DNA of 64,000 nucleotides from Staphylococcus sp. IVB6181. GTDB lineage: Bacteria > Bacillota > Bacilli > Staphylococcales > Staphylococcaceae. The translations under genes and the position numbers were made by a program. Positions within the stretch are counted from its first letter, which is position 1. Each line of letters begins with the position of its first letter. The stretch covers positions 1,157,822 through 1,221,821 of the forward strand of contig NZ_CP095096.1 of the NCBI RefSeq assembly GCF_025561445.1. The letters run 5' to 3'. The notes below the pieces were generated by a model. It was not told the DNA's origin. It saw only the letters and a program-made list of their open reading frames with translations, and searched no databases. This document shows, one piece after another, positions 17,366 to 25,972 of the stretch.

Positions 17366-17724
17366 ATGTAACAGATGTGGTTTACAAGAAGCTCATCGCC
17401 GACAAACGTATCACGGTTGAAGATAATATTTTTAAATACGTGGTTCCTGAAAATTTCCATGAATCTACGAATCAACCCATCGTAAGGATTACCCCGTTGC
17501 CGTATAATCCTGATGAATATGCGGATAATGAGGAATTTACGAGAGAATATGACTTCCAAATTGATATTTGGTGGTCAACAGATGAACCGCATGCGCAAGC
17601 AGAAGCAATTGTGGAGAATCTAAAGCAATTAAATTTTAAATCATATTATCGAGAGCCTATGTATGAAATTGAGACTCTAACATTTAGAGAAATCATACGT
17701 GTATCTGGCTCTCTTTTAAATTAG
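17362..17724 (+). CDS. Tail terminator/completion protein
   Basis: The 120-residue protein has the order and features of DUF3168/gp11-like tail terminators: N-terminal helix, 'PIVRITPLPYNPDEYADN', 'REYDFQIDIWW' and a C-terminal strand. It would cap the tail tube so that the finished tail joins the head. It is followed by the major tail protein after AGGAGG. Confidence 0.72.
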   Translation: MNVTDVVYKKLIADKRITVEDNIFKYVVPENFHESTNQPIVRITPLPYNPDEYADNEEFTREYDFQIDIWWSTDEPHAQAEAIVENLKQLNFKSYYREPMYEIETLTFREIIRVSGSLLN

Positions 17725-17735
17725 GAGGATTAATA

Positions 17736-18674
17736 ATGGAAAAATTAAAACTAAATTTACAACATTTCGCTGAACAAAAAGGTGTTTCAGGTATTGCCAT
17801 TGGTGTAACTAACTTTTATTGGGCGCCAATTAAAACAGATACAGATAAGAAGTTTGACGTAGAAGGTGGTCATCGTACACGTTTCTTAAAAGAAATCGAA
17901 GTTGACCGTCCACAAGAAGTAGAAGAAGAATACGGAGATAACATGGTCGCTGCTACTGCTGTGTCTAATGGTAAATTATCAGTTAAAACAACATTCGTAT
18001 CAATTCCTGCAGAACAAAAAGCATTCTTAGCAGGCGCTAAAAAAGGCGAAAATGGATTTAAATACGGTGCGAACGACATTCCACCAGATGTGGCAGTTGT
18101 ATTTGAGCGTACTAACCATGACGGCTCATCTGAATGGGTAGGCTTATTCAAAGGTAAATTCACGCGTCCGAACTTATCAGGACAAACGAAACAAGATAAA
18201 GTTGAATTCCAAAATGATGAAGTAGAAGGTTCTTTCGTAGATCGTTTATATGATGAGTCTTCACATGTGACAGGATATGACGATAAAGGTTCTACTAAAG
18301 GTCGTGACTATGTATTTACTGAGACATTTGGTAAAACGTACGAAGAGTTCATTGAAGACATTGACCAAGAATTCGAGATGGAAGAGGATGAAAAAGCGAT
18401 GCCGGGAAAGACGAGTAAGAAAGAGGTAATAAGTGTATCTCTTTCTAAAGAGTCAACAACAATTAAACAAGGTGAAACGGAACAGTTATCAGCTACAACT
18501 GAGCCACTAGGACAACCCGTAACATATAAAGTTACTGAAGGCGAAGAATATATTAGCGTGAGTCCTGAAGGTTTAGTGAATGCAGATCGAGTTGGACATG
18601 GCGTTGTAACTGCTACGTCTGGTGACCAATCAGATACAATTAATGTAGAAGTAATAAGTAATTTAGAAATGTAA
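17736..18674 (+). CDS. Major tail protein with C-terminal Ig-like (Big_2) domain
   Basis: The 312-residue protein has two parts. Residues 1-215 form the tail-tube fold of the phi13/TP901-1-like group ('GVTNFYWAPIKTDTDKKFDV', 'GKFTRPNLSGQT'). Residues about 228-310 are an Ig-like Big_2 domain ('VSLSKESTTIKQGETEQLS', 'VSPEGLVNADRVGHGVVTA'). Such domains decorate the outside of the tail and are thought to bind cell-surface carbohydrate weakly. A strong GGAGG site precedes the start and a terminator follows. Confidence 0.87.
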   Translation: MEKLKLNLQHFAEQKGVSGIAIGVTNFYWAPIKTDTDKKFDVEGGHRTRFLKEIEVDRPQEVEEEYGDNMVAATAVSNGKLSVKTTFVSIPAEQKAFLAGAKKGENGFKYGANDIPPDVAVVFERTNHDGSSEWVGLFKGKFTRPNLSGQTKQDKVEFQNDEVEGSFVDRLYDESSHVTGYDDKGSTKGRDYVFTETFGKTYEEFIEDIDQEFEMEEDEKAMPGKTSKKEVISVSLSKESTTIKQGETEQLSATTEPLGQPVTYKVTEGEEYISVSPEGLVNADRVGHGVVTATSGDQSDTINVEVISNLEM

Positions 18675-18677
18675 TTT

Positions 18678-18705
18678 AAGAGGGGCAACCAACCCCTCTT
18701 TTATT
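18678..18705 (+). terminator. Terminator after major tail protein
   Basis: AAGAGGGG-CAACCAA-CCCCTCTT is a perfect 8-bp stem followed by TTATTTTT. It should lower transcription of downstream tail genes relative to the abundant tail-tube protein. Confidence 0.8.
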
Positions 18706-18720
18706 TTTGCGCAAAAATAA
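18701..18720. repeat. Perfect 20-bp palindrome
   Basis: The half TTATTTTTGC is followed at once by its exact reverse complement (18701-18720), overlapping the T-run of the terminator. It could act as the reverse terminator or as a protein site. No function assigned. Confidence 0.6.
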
Positions 18721-18743
18721 AAAAATGAAAGTAGGAATTTAAA

Positions 18744-19190
18744 ATGGCAAGAACTTCAATTGAACTAATTACAGGATACACAAAAGCAGGGAAACCTCAG
18801 AAGAAAAAATATTTAGCGAAGCCGATGATGTCACTTTTTGACACAATTCAAGGTTCAAAGTTATCAACACGTTTAACTAAATCATTCAAACAACCAGACT
18901 TTGAAGAATTATCACAAGAAGAATTCGAGAATTTAAGTGAAACAGAACAAAAAGAGTACCAAGCTAAGATTGAAGAATACCAAGAACAAGTCGCTCAGCA
19001 ATTTGATGTTCTAGATGAGGTGACGACATTTGTTGCTGAAGGATTCGATAACCAATTTACATCTGAAGAATTACAAAAAGGTATTCCAGCGGGGCCAGAA
19101 GGACTGAATACTTTAGTAACAGTGTTAGAAAAGCTTATCGCAGGAGATGTGGACGACACAAAAAAGTTCGTGAACGAGAAGAAGAAATAA
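18744..19190 (+). CDS. Tail assembly chaperone gpG
   Basis: A 148-residue, acidic and glutamine-rich protein ('EELSQEEFENLSETEQKEYQ') in the invariant position between major tail protein and tape measure. In long-tailed phages the short product coats the tape measure during assembly. It ends 'DDTKKFVNEKKK' just beyond a slippery site that gives the longer gpGT product. Confidence 0.85.
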   Translation: MARTSIELITGYTKAGKPQKKKYLAKPMMSLFDTIQGSKLSTRLTKSFKQPDFEELSQEEFENLSETEQKEYQAKIEEYQEQVAQQFDVLDEVTTFVAEGFDNQFTSEELQKGIPAGPEGLNTLVTVLEKLIAGDVDDTKKFVNEKKK

Positions 19191-19375
19191 ATCCTGAAGA
19201 TTTGACACCTGAAGGTAGATACAACAACTATATGAAAGTTGCGAAGCAATTAATCGATGAGGGCATGGACCCTGAAAAAGTGGCTAACATGCCGATTCAC
19301 TTCTTTTTAGAAATTGTAAATTCAAGAGTCGAACACAAGAAAAAGGCGACAAGCTTTTCTCAAGTGTTCGGCTAA
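18744..19375 (+). CDS. Tail assembly chaperone gpGT (by programmed -1 frameshift)
   Basis: Slipping back one base at A-AAA-AAG (19160-19166) replaces the gpG end by 'KKVREREEEINPEDLTPEGR', and the frame runs to the TAA at 19373-19375, adding about 70 residues ('MKVAKQLIDEG', 'FFLEIVNSRVEHKKK'). The T part has no start codon and no ribosome site of its own. The G/GT arrangement is conserved in siphoviruses from lambda to phage 11, and the ratio set by slippage matters for tail length. The tape measure begins 26 bases later. Confidence 0.85.
19160..19166 (+). promoter_or_regulatory. -1 ribosomal slippery heptamer A-AAA-AAG
   Basis: In the gpG frame the codons read ACA AAA AAG; the heptamer A AAA AAG is a classical strong -1 slip site. 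The downstream -1 frame is open for about 70 codons and encodes the conserved T domain, so slippage here is functional and not a mutation. Confidence 0.88.
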
Positions 19376-19401
19376 TTTTTTTGAAGAAAGGAGGAAACTA
19401 A

Positions 19402-22400
19402 ATGGCAAATCCTATAGGTAATATGGTCATAAAAGTTGATTTAGACGGGTCGGGATTTAACCGTGGTATTACTGGTTTGAATCGACAAATGCGCATGGTT
19501 TCAAGAGAAATGAGTGCTAACCTTTCAAAGTTTGGGCGTTATGATCAATCACTTGAAAAGTCAAAAGTGAAAGTTGATGGGTTAACCAAGCGTCAACAAA
19601 TCCAGGCTCAAAAAGTTAAAGAGTTAAAAAACAATTATGATCAATTATCAAGAGAAACAGGAGAAAATAGTGCTAAAACACAGGCTGCTGCCGCTAAATA
19701 CAACGAAGCCTATGCAGAATTAAATAAATACGAACGTGAACTTAATGAAGCAACAGCCGAAATGGAAGTCTTAGAGCGTCAACAACAAGTGTTAAATACA
19801 ACCATGGGAAAAATCGGCAGCAAATTCAGTGAGTTGGGACCACGTCTGCAAGAAATTGGCAGTAAAATGCAATCTGTAGGACGTAGTATGAGTATGTATG
19901 TCAGCGCACCGATAATTGCAGGGTTTGGTGCAGCGGTTAAAAAGAGTATAGACTTTGACGACTCTATGCGTAAAGTAAAAGCTACATCAGGTGCTACAGG
20001 TAGTGAATTCCAACAACTACGTGATAAAGCGCTTGAAATGGGAGCTAAAACAAAGTTTAGTGCATCTGAATCAGCAGAAGCTTTGAACTACATGGCGCTT
20101 GCAGGTTGGGATACTAAAGATATGTTAGGCGGTATCGATGGTGTTATGCAATTAGCTGCTGCCTCTGGGGAAGATTTAGGACAAGTGAGCGATATCGTTA
20201 CTGACTCATTAACAGCATTTGGTATGAAAGCTAAAGATAGTGGACGATTTGCAGATGTATTAGCACAGACAAGTTCTAAAGCTAATACCGATGTACGTGG
20301 TTTAGGTGAAGCGTTCAAATATGCTGCTCCAGTTGCAGGTGCGTTGGGATATACTGTGGAAGATACATCCATAGCTATTGAGTTAATGTCCAACGCTGGG
20401 ATTAAAGGTGAAAAAGCCGGCACTGCATTACGTACCATGTTTACTAACTTATCAAAGCCCACAGGCGACATGAAAAAGAAAATGGATGAGTTAGGTATAT
20501 CCATTACTGATAGTAGTGGCAACATGCTACCAATGCGTGATGTTATGGATCAGTTACGTGGCAAGTTTAAAGGATTGTCAAAAGACCAACAAGCAAGCGC
20601 AGCTGCAACTATCTTTGGTAAAGAAGCAATGAGTGGTGCATTGGCTGTTATTAATGCTTCAGATGAGGACTACAAAAAGTTGACTAAGTCTATTGATAAC
20701 TCAACAGGTGCAGCTAAACGAATGTCGGATGAAATGGAAGGCGGAATTGGTGGTTCAATCCGTAAAATGAAATCCGCTTTAGAATCTTTAGCTATAAGTA
20801 TCGGAGATGTGTTAGCACCTCACATTAAAAGAGCGGCAGAAACTTTAGGTAACTTAGCGAAAAAGTTGTCAGATTCTCCTAGTTGGGTTAAGACTGCAAT
20901 AGTAAGTGTTGGTTTATTTGCTGCAGCATTAGGACCAGCTATTCTTGTTACAGGGATGTTTACATCTGCAATAGGTAGCATTATGACTACTTTAGGTCCT
21001 GTGATGACAGGCATAGCTAAAGCTGGTGGCGTAATGAATTTCTTGGGAACCAAAGCGCCGTTTGCTGCTAAAGGTTTAACTTTAGTAGGTGGAGCTTTTA
21101 AATTCATGCTTGGTCCAGTAGGTTTAGCAATTGCAGCAATAGTAGCAATCGGTACAGCATTTGTAATTGCTTATAAAAAATCTGAAACATTCAGAAATAT
21201 AGTTCACTCTGTAATAGATCCAGTAATGAATGGCCTAAAAAAGATGTGGGATGTTGCTAACCAAATATTTAATGCTTTAGGAAGTTTATTATCTGGTAAA
21301 ACATTACCAACAGTGGATTTATTATCCAAAATTATGCCTAAAGAAACTGCTAGAAAAGTGACCGTTACTTTAATGCAAATTAGACAAGTATTTATAGACG
21401 CTTTTAACGGTATTTGGTCATATATACAAGAAATAGGTAAGAAGTTATCTGATTTTTGGAAAGAAAATGGAGATACTATCATCCAGGCATTAGCGAATAT
21501 TTGGAGTGTCATATCGACTGTTTTTATAGAGATTAAGAACTTTTTATGGCCTATTTTACAAGAGTTGGGCGGTCTTGTTCAAACGATATTTATGAATGTT
21601 ATAGTTCCAATTATCAAAATAGCAATGGGGATTATATGGAATGTAATGAAGTTTTTATGGCCCCTAATCAAGACATTAGTCGTTGATACTTGGAATAATA
21701 TTAAAAATATTATCAATGGAGCTTTGAATATCATTTTAGGTATTGTTAAGATATTCAGCGGACTATTTACTGGCAAATGGAAACAAGTTTGGAATGGTGT
21801 TAAACAAGTATTCAGTGGTGCATTAACGCTTATATGGAACCTTATCCAACTTTGGTTTATCGGCAAAATACTTAAAGTTGTTAAGATATTCAGCGGACTC
21901 TTCAAAGGTGTTATAAGTTCTGCTTTTAAACATATCAGAAGTGTAATAAGTACAGTTCTGAAGTTTATTTGGTCTATTATCAGCACGATTTTCAAACGGA
22001 TATTAAGTATCACTAAAACGATATTCGGTGCTGTCGCAAAATTCATTAAGTATATATGGAATGGTATAAAAAATGCCGTCGTTGGAGCGGTTAAATTTAT
22101 TTATAACGGAGTTAAACGTTACTTTACCGCATTAAAAAATACTGTGAACAAAATATTTACTGCTGTAAAAAGTTTTATCGTCAAAACATGGTCAAATATT
22201 AAGAACACAGTTGTAAAATACGCTAAAAGCTTATGGGCCGGCGTACGTAATACATTTAATGTTTTATCTAAAGGTGTTCGTAATATTTTTAGTCGCTTAC
22301 GCAGATGGTTATCAGATACTTGGAGAAATATCAAGAACACAGTAACTAGATACGCCTCACAGTTATGGGCATCAGTCAAGAAGACTTTTAATAATTTATA

Positions 22401-24474
22401 CAACGGTACTCGTGATATAACTAATAATGTTAAGAGAAAAGTAACAGGTATCTGGCAAGGAATAAAGAAATCTGTAACCGGTATTGCTAGTGCGTTATGG
22501 AGTTCTGTTAAGAAGACCTTTACAAATATGCGTGATGGATTAGCTAATATCATTGGTAAAATAAAAGATCATATCGGCGGCATGGTTAGCGCCATTAAGA
22601 AAGGTTTAAATGGATTAATTGACGGTTTAAATTGGGTAGGTTCTAAGTTGAGCTTGCCTAAAATACCTAAATTATCAACTGGTACACAAAGAGTTAATCG
22701 CCACATCACTACTACTTCAGATGGTCGACTAAAACAAGGTACGATGGCAGTCGTTGGAGATAAAGGCCCAGGTAATGGAAGAGGTATTGATGGTAGACGT
22801 GAATTAATTCAATATCCAAACGGACGTACTGCGTTAACACCTGCGAAAGACACTACTACATTTTTACCTAGAGGATCACGTGTCATAAGTGGCGGAATGC
22901 GACAAAAATACGAAGAAGCTGAAGGTGCAGGTATGTCACCTCGCTTTAGCACAGGTACATTGCCGAGATTGAGTATAGGTACGTGGTTCGGCAATGCCAA
23001 AGACTGGGTCGGTGATAAGCTTAAAGGTGCCGGTAAAGCCGTCGGTAATAGCGCTAATTGGCTATCCGACAAAATCGGAGACGTTATGGACTACATGGAC
23101 AATCCAGGAAAATTACTTAACAAAGTGCTTTCCATGATGGGCGTCGACTTCAACTCCCTTACAAAAGGTATGGGTGTTGTCGGAGATATTACGCGTGCTG
23201 CGTGGAAGAAGATTAAAAAAGGCGCAATTGATTGGATAACTAATGGATTTGAAGCACAAGCGGGCGACGGTTCGGTGTTTGAAGGTTATGGAATCCTACA
23301 AAAATATTCTGCTCCGCCATATCCACCCAACCCAAATTATCCATTTAATGGCGGAGTCCATCACGGTGTCGATTATGACATGCCTGTTGGTACGCCTGTG
23401 CGTACACCGATGGCTGGTCGTGTCAGAAGTTGGTACGACAGCTACGGCGGCGGTAATGCTATCACTGTTTCAAAAGGCAAAACATTCTTATGGTTCATGC
23501 ACCTTAGCAAGCAGCTTAAAAAAACAGGAGAACAAGTTAAAGCAGGTCAGCTTGTAGGTAAGTCTGGTAACACAGGTTCTATGACGAACTACCGACACTT
23601 ACATTTCCAAGTCAATCAGGGCGGAGAAGCCAACCGCTACTCAATCGAGCCGACAAGTTGGCTGAAGAAAAATGACAAAACCGGCGGTGGCAAAAAAGCA
23701 CCCGGTGGCAGCGGTGCAGCTAATGCCCGCAGAGCAATTAAGGCCGCTCAAAATATCTTAGGTGGTCGTTACAAATCAGGTTTTATTACAAATGAAATGA
23801 TGCGTGTTGCCAGCCGTGAATCCAATTACACCGCAAATGCTGTCAATAATTGGGATATCAACGCACGTAACGGTACACCTTCGCGCGGTATGTTCCAAAT
23901 GATAGATCCGTCATTCAGAGCATATGCCAAATCAGGCTATGGCAACCCATTAAATCCGACGCATCAAGCTATTTCAGCAATGCGCTATATTGTAGGTAAA
24001 TGGGTGCCGCGTATGGGCTCTTGGCGTGCAGCTTTCAAACGTGCTGGTGATTATGCATATGCTACTGGCGGATTGATTAAAAATTCAGGATGGTACAATT
24101 TAGCTGAAAACGGCTATCCAGAGTGGGTCATTCCTACAGACCCTAACCGACGTAGTGACGCTATGAAGTTGTTAGCGCTTGCGGCACAAGACATCAATCG
24201 TGGCAAACAATCAGGTAATAAACGTCCTGGACAATTACCGAATGTGAATCGTGGTGGTTCGGATAACACAGCACTATTGCTTAAAATGATTGAAAACCAA
24301 CAAGCGCAAATTAACCAACAACAAGCACAAATGAAGGTGTTAATGGAAATCGCTGCGAAAGAATTAATCGTTGACGAGTCATCGATGGAACGTATGCATA
24401 ATAGACATCAAGACAAACGTGAACGCAACATTTCACGTAAACAAAGATTTAATGCAGGAGGTGTATTTACTTAA
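19402..24474 (+). CDS. Tail tape measure protein with M23 peptidase and SLT domains
   Basis: The 1690-residue protein sets tail length. Residues 1-140 are coiled coil; 170-400 hold the TP901-type tape-measure domain ('NYMALAGWDTKDMLGGIDG'). Membrane-like hydrophobic segments lie near 500-600, then tryptophan-phased repeats near 880-1060 ('TWSNIKNTVVKYAKSLW', 'TWRNIKNTVTRYASQLW'). Near 1310-1415 is an M23 endopeptidase with 'HHGVDYDMPVG' and 'RHLHFQV'; near 1450-1555 a lytic transglycosylase-like domain with 'VASRESNYTANA'. The two wall-cutting domains would help DNA entry. GGAGG precedes the start. Confidence 0.93.
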   Translation: MANPIGNMVIKVDLDGSGFNRGITGLNRQMRMVSREMSANLSKFGRYDQSLEKSKVKVDGLTKRQQIQAQKVKELKNNYDQLSRETGENSAKTQAAAAKYNEAYAELNKYERELNEATAEMEVLERQQQVLNTTMGKIGSKFSELGPRLQEIGSKMQSVGRSMSMYVSAPIIAGFGAAVKKSIDFDDSMRKVKATSGATGSEFQQLRDKALEMGAKTKFSASESAEALNYMALAGWDTKDMLGGIDGVMQLAAASGEDLGQVSDIVTDSLTAFGMKAKDSGRFADVLAQTSSKANTDVRGLGEAFKYAAPVAGALGYTVEDTSIAIELMSNAGIKGEKAGTALRTMFTNLSKPTGDMKKKMDELGISITDSSGNMLPMRDVMDQLRGKFKGLSKDQQASAAATIFGKEAMSGALAVINASDEDYKKLTKSIDNSTGAAKRMSDEMEGGIGGSIRKMKSALESLAISIGDVLAPHIKRAAETLGNLAKKLSDSPSWVKTAIVSVGLFAAALGPAILVTGMFTSAIGSIMTTLGPVMTGIAKAGGVMNFLGTKAPFAAKGLTLVGGAFKFMLGPVGLAIAAIVAIGTAFVIAYKKSETFRNIVHSVIDPVMNGLKKMWDVANQIFNALGSLLSGKTLPTVDLLSKIMPKETARKVTVTLMQIRQVFIDAFNGIWSYIQEIGKKLSDFWKENGDTIIQALANIWSVISTVFIEIKNFLWPILQELGGLVQTIFMNVIVPIIKIAMGIIWNVMKFLWPLIKTLVVDTWNNIKNIINGALNIILGIVKIFSGLFTGKWKQVWNGVKQVFSGALTLIWNLIQLWFIGKILKVVKIFSGLFKGVISSAFKHIRSVISTVLKFIWSIISTIFKRILSITKTIFGAVAKFIKYIWNGIKNAVVGAVKFIYNGVKRYFTALKNTVNKIFTAVKSFIVKTWSNIKNTVVKYAKSLWAGVRNTFNVLSKGVRNIFSRLRRWLSDTWRNIKNTVTRYASQLWASVKKTFNNLYNGTRDITNNVKRKVTGIWQGIKKSVTGIASALWSSVKKTFTNMRDGLANIIGKIKDHIGGMVSAIKKGLNGLIDGLNWVGSKLSLPKIPKLSTGTQRVNRHITTTSDGRLKQGTMAVVGDKGPGNGRGIDGRRELIQYPNGRTALTPAKDTTTFLPRGSRVISGGMRQKYEEAEGAGMSPRFSTGTLPRLSIGTWFGNAKDWVGDKLKGAGKAVGNSANWLSDKIGDVMDYMDNPGKLLNKVLSMMGVDFNSLTKGMGVVGDITRAAWKKIKKGAIDWITNGFEAQAGDGSVFEGYGILQKYSAPPYPPNPNYPFNGGVHHGVDYDMPVGTPVRTPMAGRVRSWYDSYGGGNAITVSKGKTFLWFMHLSKQLKKTGEQVKAGQLVGKSGNTGSMTNYRHLHFQVNQGGEANRYSIEPTSWLKKNDKTGGGKKAPGGSGAANARRAIKAAQNILGGRYKSGFITNEMMRVASRESNYTANAVNNWDINARNGTPSRGMFQMIDPSFRAYAKSGYGNPLNPTHQAISAMRYIVGKWVPRMGSWRAAFKRAGDYAYATGGLIKNSGWYNLAENGYPEWVIPTDPNRRSDAMKLLALAAQDINRGKQSGNKRPGQLPNVNRGGSDNTALLLKMIENQQAQINQQQAQMKVLMEIAAKELIVDESSMERMHNRHQDKRERNISRKQRFNAGGVFT

Positions 24475-25955
24475 TGAACGATACAATTATAGTTAATGAC
24501 AAAACACTTCCGTGGCTATTTGTTGAAAGAGGGTTTAAAATACCCTCTTTTAATTTTGAAGTGAAAACGGAAGAAGTACCTGGGCGAAGTGGTTCAGTAT
24601 ACCAAGGAAGAGAATTGAAACAGTATGCGTTTGAATTACCATTGATTATCCACAATGACTATTTATCGCATAATGGCTTTAAATCGCACGATGATATATT
24701 GAATGAACTCGTCAAGTTCTTGAATTACGATAAAGAGGTTAAACTTCAATTCAAATCAAAATCATGGTATTGGAATGCGTTTTTTGAAGGACCGATCGAG
24801 TTATTTAACAAAACTGAAAATCAAATCAATGTGGTTAATTTAAAAGTAGTTTTAACTGACCCGTACAAGTACGCTGTAAAAGGTAATAAAAACACTGCAA
24901 TATCAGACCAAGTATCTATTGTGAATAGCGGTACTGCTGACACACCCGTAGTCATAGAAGCACGTGCATTAAAACCAGCGAGTTATTTTATGGTAGCTAA
25001 AGGCGATGAGGATTATTTTATGATAGGTGACGATAACGTTAACAAGGTCTACAAAAACTATCTTCCTTCGATTTATTCATCTGAAATTACGACAATGGTG
25101 GACTGGAGCAAACAGTCTACGATTGATTTTACAGACAATTATACAGGAGGCGGAGTCGGCGGTTACTTCAAACAGTCTGAAACTAAGGACAGTGTTTATT
25201 TAGAACCCGAAAGTGTTGAAGGAAAAGGCTGGATTGGCGGTATGTATAAGCGCAGTTATACTAAGTCTGCACAAGATTTTCGTTCAAGCGTACGCTTTAT
25301 TATAGGACAGAAAAACAAGGGTGCAGTCCGTGCAGCACAATACATCTATGATACAGATAATCGTGTCATTGCAAGTTTAGGTTACGTGAACCCAAGCCCA
25401 ACACAAAATATAGGACGTGTGATTATCACATTATTCGACCAAAGCGGTAATCAACGTAAAGTATATGAGTATGCTAATTCGCCGAAAGTACAAAGAATGA
25501 ATGATTTTGTTATCTATGTTCAAATCAAGCGTGTAGGCAACGAATTTACATTGAGAAGTTGGAAGTATACAGATCAGAAACAACGCGTAATCTTTGATGA
25601 ACACCGCCAAGTCTTTACAGATCGAGGAAACTTTTATAAACGACCTGTATCCAGCGTGAGCGTGTATGAAGGTAAGCATGGGACAGACAAAACGTTTCCT
25701 GTTTTTATCGCTGGAACTTTTAACCATGAAATACTGCCAAAACCACAAGATGCTAACGATATGATTATCAAAGAAGGAGACAACATCCTTATCGATACGC
25801 GGAGCAATCTTGTAATGGTAAATGAAGAATCATTTTTAACTGAAAAAAGCTTTGGCAGTAATTTCTTTAATATTGATTCGGGTCATACAGAGTTGATGAT
25901 TTATCCTGAAAAGACTTTCGATACAACAGTTAAATGGCAAGATAGATACTACTAG
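24474..25955 (+). CDS. Distal tail protein (Dit)
   Basis: The 493-residue protein starts on the tape-measure stop (TAATG). Residues 1-135 are the Dit/Sipho_tail N-domain ('FKIPSFNFEVKTEEVPGRSG', 'VVNLKVVLTDPYKYA'). The large middle and C-terminal part (about 190-460) is beta-rich, like a carbohydrate-binding insert ('GGYFKQSETKDSVYLEP'). Dit forms the hexameric hub of the baseplate; inserts of this type often bind the host wall. The gene is intact. Confidence 0.85.
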   Translation: MNDTIIVNDKTLPWLFVERGFKIPSFNFEVKTEEVPGRSGSVYQGRELKQYAFELPLIIHNDYLSHNGFKSHDDILNELVKFLNYDKEVKLQFKSKSWYWNAFFEGPIELFNKTENQINVVNLKVVLTDPYKYAVKGNKNTAISDQVSIVNSGTADTPVVIEARALKPASYFMVAKGDEDYFMIGDDNVNKVYKNYLPSIYSSEITTMVDWSKQSTIDFTDNYTGGGVGGYFKQSETKDSVYLEPESVEGKGWIGGMYKRSYTKSAQDFRSSVRFIIGQKNKGAVRAAQYIYDTDNRVIASLGYVNPSPTQNIGRVIITLFDQSGNQRKVYEYANSPKVQRMNDFVIYVQIKRVGNEFTLRSWKYTDQKQRVIFDEHRQVFTDRGNFYKRPVSSVSVYEGKHGTDKTFPVFIAGTFNHEILPKPQDANDMIIKEGDNILIDTRSNLVMVNEESFLTEKSFGSNFFNIDSGHTELMIYPEKTFDTTVKWQDRYY

Positions 25956-25972
25956 AGAAGGGAGGGTTTGAT

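Noticed and set aside
19161..19200. gpG break treated as another decay frameshift
   Set aside because: The slippery heptamer is in perfect phase and G/GT frameshifting is conserved in siphoviruses, so it is functional.
21579..22553. Minus-strand frames of about 150 codons opposite the tape measure
   Set aside because: Low-complexity Ile/Leu-rich shadows of the W-phased repeats; no start signals.
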